Assembly: GCA_002457485.1 (NCBI GenBank)
Contig: NTJL01000001.1
Span: forward strand, 1-64,000
Source: Pelagibacterales bacterium MED-G42
GTDB taxonomy: Bacteria > Pseudomonadota > Alphaproteobacteria > Pelagibacterales > Pelagibacteraceae
DNA: 64,000 bases
Reading direction: 5' to 3'
The translations under genes and the position numbers were made by a program. This document shows positions 35,301 through 44,100 of the stretch, in pieces. Under the pieces are notes generated by a model. That model ran no database searches. It saw nothing but the letters and a program-made list of their open reading frames with translations, and was not told where the DNA came from. How positions within the stretch are numbered: position 1 is the first letter of the stretch; the number at the start of each line of letters is the position of its first letter.

Positions 35301-35424
35301 ACATCTGGTGGCTTATGGATTAAGTATATTATCAAAAGAGCAACTTATACCCTCAAAATACGCTAAAGAGGCTTTGAAAAAATATAATATTGATGGCAAC
35401 AAACCTATGCCTACTAAATTATAA
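32392..35424 (+). CDS. aceE: Pyruvate dehydrogenase E1 (AceE type) with fused N-terminal lipoyl domain
   Basis: Thiamine-diphosphate enzyme that decarboxylates pyruvate and acetylates lipoamide. Of 1010 residues, 1-80 are a complete lipoyl domain with the lipoylation lysine K42 in [11 protein letters not shown], followed by a 50-residue polar linker. From about 135 on, the homodimeric E1 fold follows ([17 protein letters not shown] is the start of its core), with the diphosphate motif [15 protein letters not shown] through [17 protein letters not shown], and [33 protein letters not shown] and [12 protein letters not shown]. E. coli AceE has 887 residues and no lipoyl domain. Most alphaproteobacteria use heterodimeric PdhA/PdhB, with a lipoyl domain on PdhB. 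aceF follows after 9 bases; no E3 gene is nearby. Confidence 0.95.
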   Translation: [1010 protein letters not shown]

Positions 35425-35433
35425 ATTTAATAT

Positions 35434-36684
35434 ATGGAAATTAAAGTACCTGATATTGGAGATTTTAAAGACGTTGAGGTTATAGAGGTATTAGTTGCAA
35501 CCGGTCAAAAAATAAAAAAAAATGATCCTTTGATAACAATTGAAAGCGATAAATCAAGTGTAGAGATTCCATCAATTTTTGATGGAAAAATCAAATCGGT
35601 AAAAACAAAAATAGGAGATAAAGTTTCAGAAGGTGATTTAATATTGATTTTAGAAAATGTAACTAAAGAAAAAGAAAAAACGGAAGAAGATTTAAAAATC
35701 GAAAATGAAACAAAAGAGAATGGTTTAATAAATTTAACAGTTGATAAAAAATCAATTGATCAAAGCAAACTTAAAAATAGCGCACCTGCAAGTCCAAAGG
35801 CAAGAAAATTTGCAAGAGAGCTTGGGGTAGATATTAATCAAGTAACAGGAAGTGAAAAAGATGGAAGAGTTGTTGAAGACGATATTAAAAAATTTATATC
35901 CTCTAAATCAAAAAATATTGATAAACTAAACGAAAGCAAAAAGGTTAAAGTAAAAAATGAATTTGAACATTCTGATTTTGGGGAAGTTGAAATTAAAGAA
36001 ATTCCAAGAGTAAAAAAATTAGCTTCTACCTATCTTGTAAATTCATGGACAAATATTCCTCATGTAACAAATCATGATGAGGCTGATATAACAGAGATGG
36101 AAAGTTTTAGAAATTCACTAACAGATCTATATACTGGAGAAAAGATTAAGATAACTCCTCTAGCATTTATTATTAAAGCACTAGCGGTATCGCTAAAAAA
36201 ATTTCCTAATTTTAATTCTTCTATAGATGAAATTGAGACTGGTAAAATGACTTTGAAAAGATATTATCATATTGGAGTTGCAGTAGATACCCCCAATGGC
36301 TTAATGGTTCCTAAATTAAGAAATGTTAATAGCAAAAAAATTTCAATAATAGGCAATGAATTAAAAGAAATTAGTAAACTTTGTAGAAATTTAAAAATAA
36401 GTAAAAAAGAATTATTTGGTGGATCTATGACAATTACGAGTTTAGGAGGAATAGGAGGTTCTTTTTTTACTCCTATTATAAATTATCCAGAGGTGGCTAT
36501 CTTAGGAATAGGTAGATCTCAAAAAAAACAGATTTATATTGACGGTAAATTCGAGACCAGAGTCATTCTTCCACTATCTTTATCATATGATCATAGAATA
36601 ATTGATGGTGCAGAGGCAGCAAGGTTTAATAATGAATTGAAAGAAAATCTTGGAAAAAATTTTGCCTACAAACTAGCAGTATAA
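35434..36684 (+). CDS. aceF: Dihydrolipoamide acetyltransferase (PDH E2)
   Basis: E2 core of pyruvate dehydrogenase, 416 residues. It has one N-terminal lipoyl domain (1-75, K40 in [11 protein letters not shown]), a Lys/Glu-rich linker, a peripheral-subunit-binding domain (about 115-150, [28 protein letters not shown]) and the catalytic domain ending in [15 protein letters not shown] with the active-site histidine near 387. Its lipoyl domain is strikingly like the one fused to AceE. Proteobacterial E2 partners of AceE often carry two or three lipoyl domains; one is here and one on E1. Confidence 0.94.
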   Translation: [416 protein letters not shown]

Positions 36685-36715
36685 TTATTTTAAATTTAGT
36701 AATATACATATCAAA

Positions 36716-37813
36716 ATGATTAAAAATATTAAATTTTCATCTACTGAGCTTAATGTTAAATTTATCAACAATTCTGAGGATAATTATCCAATTATTTGGT
36801 TAAGAGATCATGCAAAAGATGAGATTAGCTGGGATGATAGATCCAGTCAAAGAAAAACATTTACCGCAGGTTTGGATGAAAGTTTATATATTAAAAAAAC
36901 ATCTATAGTAGAAAATGGAAAATATTTAGATATTCTTTGGTCAGATCTAGAGAGACCTACAAGATACTCATATGAATTTTTATTTGGAAATTCTTTGAAT
37001 AAAGAAAATAAAAATAGAAATATTAAAACATGGAAGAATAATGACACCACTAAAGACGTTTACATTGATTATGATATAACAACATCAAAAGAAGGATTTA
37101 AAAAGTTTTTACAAAAGTTGTATAATTGGGGTTTTTGCGTAATTACAAATTGTAAAACTGAAATGAAATCAGTAGAAACAATAGCTAACAAAATTGGATA
37201 TGTTAGACAATCAATTTTTGGTGGATTGTGGAGTTTTCAATCAGATGAAAATATGGCTGATAGCGCATATACTCAAGAGGAATTAAGACCTCATACAGAC
37301 TCAACGTATAGCAATGATGCTCCAGGTCTTCAACTACTATTATGTTGTGAGTACAACGCTAAAGGTGGAGAGTCTATAATGGTTGATGGTTTTAAGATTG
37401 CTGAAACTATTAAAAACGAAAATAAAGAAATATATGAAATTTTATCTAATGTAGAGGTGCCAGGAAATTATATTGGAGATGGAGTATTTTTAGAAGCAAG
37501 AAGACCAATTTTTAAAATGAATTCAGACAAAGAACTTATTCAGGTAAGTTTTAATAATTATGATCGAGCTGATTTTAGATTAAAAAATGATTTAATGATT
37601 AAATTCTATGAAGCAATTAAAAGATTTGATTTAATTGCTAATTCTAAAGATTTTCAATGGAGACATATTTTAAAACCAGGAGAGTTACTAATATTTAATA
37701 ATTGGAGAATTTTACATGGGCGAGGAGAATTTAAAGGAATCAGAAAAATGTCAGGTTGCTATATAAATAAAGAGGATTTTGATAGTGTCTGTAAATTAAA
37801 TCAAATTTATTAA
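36716..37813 (+). CDS. Gamma-butyrobetaine/trimethyllysine dioxygenase-like enzyme
   Basis: A 365-residue Fe(II)/2-oxoglutarate dioxygenase of the TauD superfamily. The iron ligands are H193-x-D195 (RPHTDSTYSNDAPGLQ) and H334 (RILHGRGEF), with the 2-oxoglutarate arginine probably in GIRKMSG. The N-terminal 90 residues are the DUF971-type domain of carnitine-synthesis hydroxylases (PIIWLRDHAKDE), but its usual zinc-binding cysteines are absent. A role in carnitine or methylated-amine turnover fits SAR11 physiology but is inference. It follows aceF by 31 bases and may be cotranscribed. Confidence 0.78.
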   Translation: MIKNIKFSSTELNVKFINNSEDNYPIIWLRDHAKDEISWDDRSSQRKTFTAGLDESLYIKKTSIVENGKYLDILWSDLERPTRYSYEFLFGNSLNKENKNRNIKTWKNNDTTKDVYIDYDITTSKEGFKKFLQKLYNWGFCVITNCKTEMKSVETIANKIGYVRQSIFGGLWSFQSDENMADSAYTQEELRPHTDSTYSNDAPGLQLLLCCEYNAKGGESIMVDGFKIAETIKNENKEIYEILSNVEVPGNYIGDGVFLEARRPIFKMNSDKELIQVSFNNYDRADFRLKNDLMIKFYEAIKRFDLIANSKDFQWRHILKPGELLIFNNWRILHGRGEFKGIRKMSGCYINKEDFDSVCKLNQIY

Positions 37814-37837
37814 TTAAAAAATCATAACTTCATTAAA

Positions 37838-38731
37838 ATGAAAAAATCAATGTCCATGATTTGTGCTTTAGTAACAACTTTTATTTGGGGTACTGCTTTT
37901 ATTGCCCAAGATACAGGCATGGACAACATAGGTCCACTAACATTTAATGGTGCAAGATTTGTAGTTGGTTTTTTTACAATCCTACCAATTGCAATTTTGT
38001 TTGAAAAAAAAAAAATTATTAAAGAAATTGATAAAAATAAAAGCTATTTTATAAAACTTCTTGTAATTATGGGATTTTCACTATTCCTAGGTACTTCTTT
38101 ACAACAAGCTGCTTTACAGTACACAAATGTTGCAAATGCTGCTTTTTTTACAGTATTTTATGTACCGTTAGTCCCAATACTTCTGTTTTTTATTTACTCA
38201 AAAAAAGTTCATTGGAGTATATGGCCTTCAATAGCTTTATGTGTATATGGAGTATATCTATTAAGTAATTTTTCAAATTCTGAAATTATGCTTGGAGATA
38301 CATTGGTAATTTTATGTTCTTTATTTTGGGCATTACATATTATCTTTGCTGGTAAATTTATGGAAGAATTTGATATACCAATTTTTTATGCAGCCATACA
38401 AGCAGTATTAGTTGCTTCTTTATCAATTTTATTTGCATATATATTTGAAGAAATTAATTTTACAAATATCTTACTTGAAAGCTCATCTATTATTTATGCT
38501 GGAGTATTATCTGGAGGAATTGCATTTACCTTACAAATGTTTGCACAAAAAAACATTGAAGAAGCTCCAGCAGCAATCATTTATTCTCTCGAAGGAGTTT
38601 TTGCAGTAATAGCTGCATGGTTAATTTTAAATCAAATTTTACAAATAGAAAATATAATTGGATGTTTTTTAATATTATTGGCAGTAATTTTTTCACAAAT
38701 AGCTCCAATGTTAAAAAAAAATCAATTATAA
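37838..38731 (+). CDS. EamA-family (DMT) transporter
   Basis: A 297-residue inner-membrane protein with ten predicted helices in two EamA repeats. The first repeat begins CALVTTFIWGTAFIAQ and the second GDTLVILCSLFWALHIIFAGK; the ending is EAPAAIIYSLEGVFAVIAAW. Drug/metabolite transporters export amino acids or other small metabolites; the substrate is unknown. It contains an A12 run (38004-38015). Its 3' end overlaps uppP on the other strand by 10 bases. Confidence 0.88.
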   Translation: MKKSMSMICALVTTFIWGTAFIAQDTGMDNIGPLTFNGARFVVGFFTILPIAILFEKKKIIKEIDKNKSYFIKLLVIMGFSLFLGTSLQQAALQYTNVANAAFFTVFYVPLVPILLFFIYSKKVHWSIWPSIALCVYGVYLLSNFSNSEIMLGDTLVILCSLFWALHIIFAGKFMEEFDIPIFYAAIQAVLVASLSILFAYIFEEINFTNILLESSSIIYAGVLSGGIAFTLQMFAQKNIEEAPAAIIYSLEGVFAVIAAWLILNQILQIENIIGCFLILLAVIFSQIAPMLKKNQL

Positions 38732-39489
38732 ATTATTAAGAATAATACACCTGCAATCAAAATTCTATAAACAACAAATACATTTAAAGAAAATTTATTA
38801 ATATAATCTAAAAAAAATTTTACCGTGAAATATGAAAATAAAAAAGAAAACGTAATTGCAAAAAAAACTAAGTAACTAAATTCGATATTTTGTATAACAA
38901 GATCATTAATACTTAGTATGCTTGCTCCAGCTAATGCTGGGATGGATAATAAAAACGAAATTTTACTTGAGTCAAATCTATTAAATCTTAAAATTCTTGC
39001 AGCAGTAATAGTTATACCCGCTCTACTCACGCCAGGTATTAGTGCTAGCATCTGAAATAAACCAATAATTAAAATAATTTTTAAATTTAAATTAGTTGTA
39101 ATTTTTTTATCAAATTTACTTTTATCTGCAAAATATAAAACAATTCCAAAAATTAAAGTAGCCCATGCTATTATTTTAATATCTCTTAATATATGAATAA
39201 TTTCTGTGACATATATTATGTATCCAAAAATGATCAAAGGAACTGAGCCAAATATAATTAAGCCTAAAAGTTTCTGATTGTTTCTTATGTCTAGTAAATC
39301 TTTTCTGAAAAAAACAATTATTGCAAACAAAGATCCAAGATGAAGACTTATGTCAATTAGAAGAGAACTAGATTTAAATTGGTATAAACTAGAAACAATT
39401 ATTAGGTGTGCAGATGAACTAATTGGCAAAAACTCAGAAATACCCTGTATTGCTGATAGTATGAGGATTTCTATAATATTTTGCAGCAT
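38722..39489 (-). CDS. uppP: Undecaprenyl-diphosphatase UppP (BacA)
   Basis: Inner-membrane phosphatase that recycles undecaprenyl pyrophosphate, the lipid carrier for peptidoglycan and surface polysaccharides. The 255 residues give about eight helices. The two active-site motifs are ISEFLPISSSAHL near the N-terminus (Glu and the SSSxH loop) and IPGVSRAGITITAARI in the middle (PGxSRS/A). It supplies carrier lipid for the polysaccharide genes seen elsewhere in the window. Confidence 0.95.
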   Translation of the reverse strand: MLQNIIEILILSAIQGISEFLPISSSAHLIIVSSLYQFKSSSLLIDISLHLGSLFAIIVFFRKDLLDIRNNQKLLGLIIFGSVPLIIFGYIIYVTEIIHILRDIKIIAWATLIFGIVLYFADKSKFDKKITTNLNLKIILIIGLFQMLALIPGVSRAGITITAARILRFNRFDSSKISFLLSIPALAGASILSINDLVIQNIEFSYLVFFAITFSFLFSYFTVKFFLDYINKFSLNVFVVYRILIAGVLFLIIYN

Positions 39490-39608
39490 ATTATCTTCGT
39501 AACTTAAATTAAATTTATTTAAAACAATTCGATTTTCGCATACTAGCTATGCATTATAAAAAAATTTGTTATTTGTCAGCATTTAAAGGAACTAAAAGGA
39601 CATATATT

Positions 39609-39659
39609 ATGACCTATTTAAAGCTTTATTTAGAAAAAACAATGTATATTTTGCCATAA
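39609..39659 (+). CDS. Possible 16-aa leader ORF before gltD
   Basis: An ATG with AAAAGGAC about 9 bases upstream opens a 16-codon frame (MTYLKLYLEKTMYILP) that stops 13 bases before gltD. There is no stack of a single amino acid as in attenuation peptides and no clear terminator hairpin, so a regulatory role is only a possibility. A small hairpin GCATA-CTAGC-TATGC lies upstream at 39538-39552. Confidence 0.25.
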   Translation: MTYLKLYLEKTMYILP

Positions 39660-39672
39660 AATTTAAAAAAAA

Positions 39673-41112
39673 ATGACTGATAAAATGTTAAAATTTGTAA
39701 AAATAGGTCAGCAAACACCACCTAAAAGAAAGGTGGGTGATAGAAGAAAAGATTTTAATGAAATATACGATGAATTTATTAATGAAAAAGCAAAAGAACA
39801 ATCTAGCAGATGCTCTCAGTGTGGAGTACCTTTTTGTCAGGTACATTGTCCTTTAAGTAATAATATTCCAGATTGGCTTAAATTAACTGCAGAAGGAAGA
39901 TTACAAGAGGCTTATGAATTATCTCAAAGCACAAACAATATGCCTGAAGTTTGTGGAAGAATATGTCCACAAGATAGATTGTGTGAAGGAAATTGTGTAA
40001 TTGAGCAATCTGGTCATGGGACAGTTACTATTGGGTCAGTAGAAAAATATATTACTGACAAAGCTTGGGAAGAAGGATGGGTAAAACCAATTAAAGTACT
40101 AAACGAAAAAAATCAAAGTGTTGGAATAATTGGAGCTGGACCAGCTGGTTTAGCAGCAGCAGAGCAACTAAGAAAAAATGGATACAAAATAACAATTTAC
40201 GATAGATACGATCGAGCAGGAGGATTACTTATTTATGGAATTCCAAATTTTAAGCTTGAGAAAGATGTTGTAGAAAGAAGAACTAAACTTTTAGAAGAGG
40301 GTGGAATTGAATTTATCCAAAATTTTGAAGTTGGAAAAGATGCTAGTTTAGAACAGTTGAGAAAAAAACATGATGCAATATTAATAGCTACTGGAGTTTA
40401 TAAAGCTAGAGAAATAGATTTAGAGGGAAATGATCTGAATAATATTTTTCCAGCAATGGATTTTTTAACTGCTTCTAACAAAAAAGGTCTTGGTGACAAA
40501 GTTGAAATGTTTGATAACGGTACTTTGAATGCGGAGGGAAAGGATGTGGTTGTTATTGGAGGAGGTGATACGGCTATGGATTGTGTTAGAACTTCAATAA
40601 GACAAAAAGCAAAATCAGTTAAATGTTTATATAGAAGAGATAAAGAAAACATGCCAGGCTCGTCTAGAGAAGTTGCTAATGCCGAAGAAGAAGGTGTTGA
40701 ATTTGTTTGGTTATCAAGCCCTAAAGAATTTAAGGGTAAAAATAAAGTAGAAAATTTAGTTATCGATAAAATTCAATTAGGTGAACCAGATGAATCAGGA
40801 AGAAGAAGACCTGAGGTTAAAGAGGGTTCTGAATTTGAGGTAAAAACAGATATGGTAATCAAAGCTCTTGGTTTTGATCCTGAAAATTTACCAAATTTAT
40901 TTGATGCGAAAGAACTTCAAGTAACTAGATGGGGAACAATTAAAACAGACTTTGATACGATGGAAACAAATCTTAGGGGAGTGTTTGCTGCGGGTGATAT
41001 TGTTAGAGGCGCTTCACTTGTTGTTTGGGCTATCAAAGATGGAAGAGACGCAGCAGAAGCAATGAAAATTTTTTTAGAAGATAAAGAAATCAAAAAATCA
41101 AAAGTAGCCTAA
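39673..41112 (+). CDS. gltD: Glutamate synthase small (beta) subunit
   Basis: FAD/NADPH subunit that feeds electrons to the large subunit for glutamine plus 2-oxoglutarate to two glutamates. The 479 residues contain N-terminal Fe-S cysteines (C47, C50, C55, C59 in CSQCGVPFCQVHC, and CGRICPQDRLCEGNC), the FAD motif GAGPAGLAAAEQL near 155, the NADPH motif GGGDTAMDCVRT near 295 and the C-terminal AAGDIVRGASLVVWAI. gltD precedes gltB with a TAATG overlap, the reverse of the common gltB-gltD order. Confidence 0.96.
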   Translation: MTDKMLKFVKIGQQTPPKRKVGDRRKDFNEIYDEFINEKAKEQSSRCSQCGVPFCQVHCPLSNNIPDWLKLTAEGRLQEAYELSQSTNNMPEVCGRICPQDRLCEGNCVIEQSGHGTVTIGSVEKYITDKAWEEGWVKPIKVLNEKNQSVGIIGAGPAGLAAAEQLRKNGYKITIYDRYDRAGGLLIYGIPNFKLEKDVVERRTKLLEEGGIEFIQNFEVGKDASLEQLRKKHDAILIATGVYKAREIDLEGNDLNNIFPAMDFLTASNKKGLGDKVEMFDNGTLNAEGKDVVVIGGGDTAMDCVRTSIRQKAKSVKCLYRRDKENMPGSSREVANAEEEGVEFVWLSSPKEFKGKNKVENLVIDKIQLGEPDESGRRRPEVKEGSEFEVKTDMVIKALGFDPENLPNLFDAKELQVTRWGTIKTDFDTMETNLRGVFAAGDIVRGASLVVWAIKDGRDAAEAMKIFLEDKEIKKSKVA

Positions 41113-44100
41113 TGAAAAATTATATTAAGAACTTAAAACTACTCACAAAAAATCATGTTTATTCAAAAGAAATGGAACATGACGCATGTGGTGTTGGAGC
41201 TATAGTTTCTACAGAGGGAAAAAAATCAAGAATAATAGTTGAATATGGAATAGAGGCTTTAAAAGCCGTTTGGCATCGTGGAGCTGTGGATGCTGATGGA
41301 AAAACAGGTGATGGAGCAGGAATACATTTAGAGATACCAAAAGATTTCTTTATTGAAAAAATAGAGGTTACAGGTCACGATTATGATAATTCTGAAATAT
41401 GTGTTGGAATGATATTTTTACCTAGAAATGATTATTCAGCGCAAGAAAGTTGTAAGACAATAGTTGAAAGCGAACTAACTAGAAATAATTTCAGTATATA
41501 TGGTTGGAGACAGGTGCCAGTTAATCCAAAAATTTTAGGACAAAAAGCCCTTCAAACGATGCCTGAAATCATGCAGGTTTTATTTAAATCAAATGATAAA
41601 AATTTACTTAATAAAGATTTAGAAAGAAAAATTTATGAAACCAGAAAAAAAATTGAAAATAAAGCATTTCAGTTATCTTTAAATAATTTTTATATTTGTT
41701 CTATTAGCTCTAAGTCAATAATTTATAAAGGTTTATATTTAGCTGAAGGAATATCAGATTTTTACTTAGATCTTAAAGATAAAAGATTTGTGTCTAGGTT
41801 TGCTATTTTTCATCAAAGGTTTTCCACAAATACGGCTCCTAGTTGGAGTTTAGCACAACCATTTAGAGCAATTGCACATAATGGTGAAATTAATACCTAT
41901 AAGGGAAATAAAAATTGGATGCGAATTCATGAACAGGAAATGAGCAGCCCACTTTTTGAAAACGTAGAAAATTTAAAACCAGTAATACAAAAAGGTGTAT
42001 CGGACTCAGCTGCTCTTGATAATGTTTTTGAATTATTAAATAAATCTGGTAAACCAGCACCTTTAGCTAAATTAATGTTGGTGCCTGATGCATGGTCTAA
42101 AAAAAATAAAACTCTTCCAAAAAACCATCAACAATTATTTAATTTTTTAAATAGTACAATGGAACCATGGGATGGACCAGCTGCTATTGCAGCAACTGAT
42201 AATGAGTGGGTAATAGCAGCAAATGATAGAAATGGACTGAGACCATTACGTTATGCAATAACTAAGGACAAATTACTCTTTGCAGGCTCTGAAACTGGAA
42301 TGATTGAACTCAATGAAAAAAAAATTATTTCTAAAGGAAGATTAGGACCTGGTGAAATTATTGGTGTAAGAATTGAAAAAGGAAAAGTTTTTTCAAACAA
42401 CGATATTAAAAACTATTTAGCAAAAGAATTTAAACATTTTAATTCTCAAATTATAGATTTGGATGAAAGATTATCCATATTAAATGAAAAAAATAACTTT
42501 GAAGGAGAAGACTTAAGACGAAGACAATTTACTTTTGGAATTAGTCTTGAAGATTTAGAATTAATTTTACATCCAATGGCAGAAGATGCAAAAGAAGCTA
42601 CAGGATCAATGGGAGATGATACCCCACTTGCAGTATTGTCTGACAAATATAGACCATTGTACCATTTTTTTAGACAGAATTTTAGTCAAGTAACCAATCC
42701 ACCGATTGACTCATTAAGAGAAAATAAAGTTATGAGTTTGAAAACAAGATTTGGAAATCTTGGAAATATTCTAGATTTTGATACTTTAACAAAAGAGAAT
42801 ATTTATGTTTTAAATAGTCCAGTTTTGTCAAACTCTCAGTTTCATAAATTCATAAATTTTTTTGGAAAAAATTCTTTAACATTAGATTGTACTTTTTCAA
42901 AAGACGAAAATTTATCTATAGCATTAAATAGAATTGAAAAAGAGGCTGAAATTGCTGTAAGGCAAGGAGTAACTCAGTTAGTTTTAAGTGATAAAGAATT
43001 GTCAGAAGATAAATTACCAATACCAATGCTTTTATGCGTTGGGGCAATCAATACATTTTTGATTGACAAAAAACTGAGAGGCTATGTTTCTATTAATGTT
43101 CAATCTGGTGAGGCTTTGGATACGCATTCTTTTGCAACCCTTATAGGTGTTGGAGCAACAACGGTTAACCCATATTTGGCTTTTGATAGCTTGTATCAAA
43201 GATATAAAAAAAAATTATTTGGTCAATTTAGTTTTGATCATTGTGTTGAGCGATATATTAAATCTGTAAATGCTGGTCTTTTAAAGATAATGTCAAAAAT
43301 GGGAATTTCAGTTTTAAGCTCTTATAGAGGTGGATGTAATTTTGAAACAGTAGGGCTCAGCAGAACAATTGTTAGTGATTATTTTCCAGGAATTGTATCA
43401 AAAATTTCTGGAATAGGTTTAATAGGTATAGAGAAAAAAATAAGAGAAATACACAAACAAGCATTTGAAAGTTCAGAAACAGTTCTTCCGATAGGTGGAA
43501 TATATAGGTATAGAAAAAATGGTGAGACACATCAATATCAAGGAAGATTAATTCACTTATTACAAAATGCAGTTGGATCTAATTCATATGAGGCATACAA
43601 AAAATATGCAGAGGGAATTTACAATTTACCTCCAATAAATCTAAGAGATTTAATTGACTTTAGAAAAAAAAAATTAGGACCATCAATTGACTTAAGTCAA
43701 GTAGAGCCAATACAAGAAATATTGAAAAGATTTGGAAGTGGAAGTATGTCTCACGGAGCATTGTCTAAAGAAGCCCATGAAACTTTAGCAATGGGAATGA
43801 ACAGGATAAAAGGTGCATCTTGTAGTGGAGAGGGTGGAGAAGATGAGCAAAGATTCAAAGTTATGCAAAATGGTGATAGTGCTAATTCAAGAGTAAAACA
43901 AATTGCATCTGCAAGATTTGGAGTTACGATTAATTATTTAAATAATTGTAACGAAATAGAAATTAAAATAGCTCAAGGTGCAAAACCTGGAGAAGGTGGT
44001 CAATTACCAGGTTTTAAAGTAACAGATGAAATTGCAAAACTAAGACATTCGACACCTGGGGTTACTTTAATTTCACCACCTCCACATCATGATATTTATT

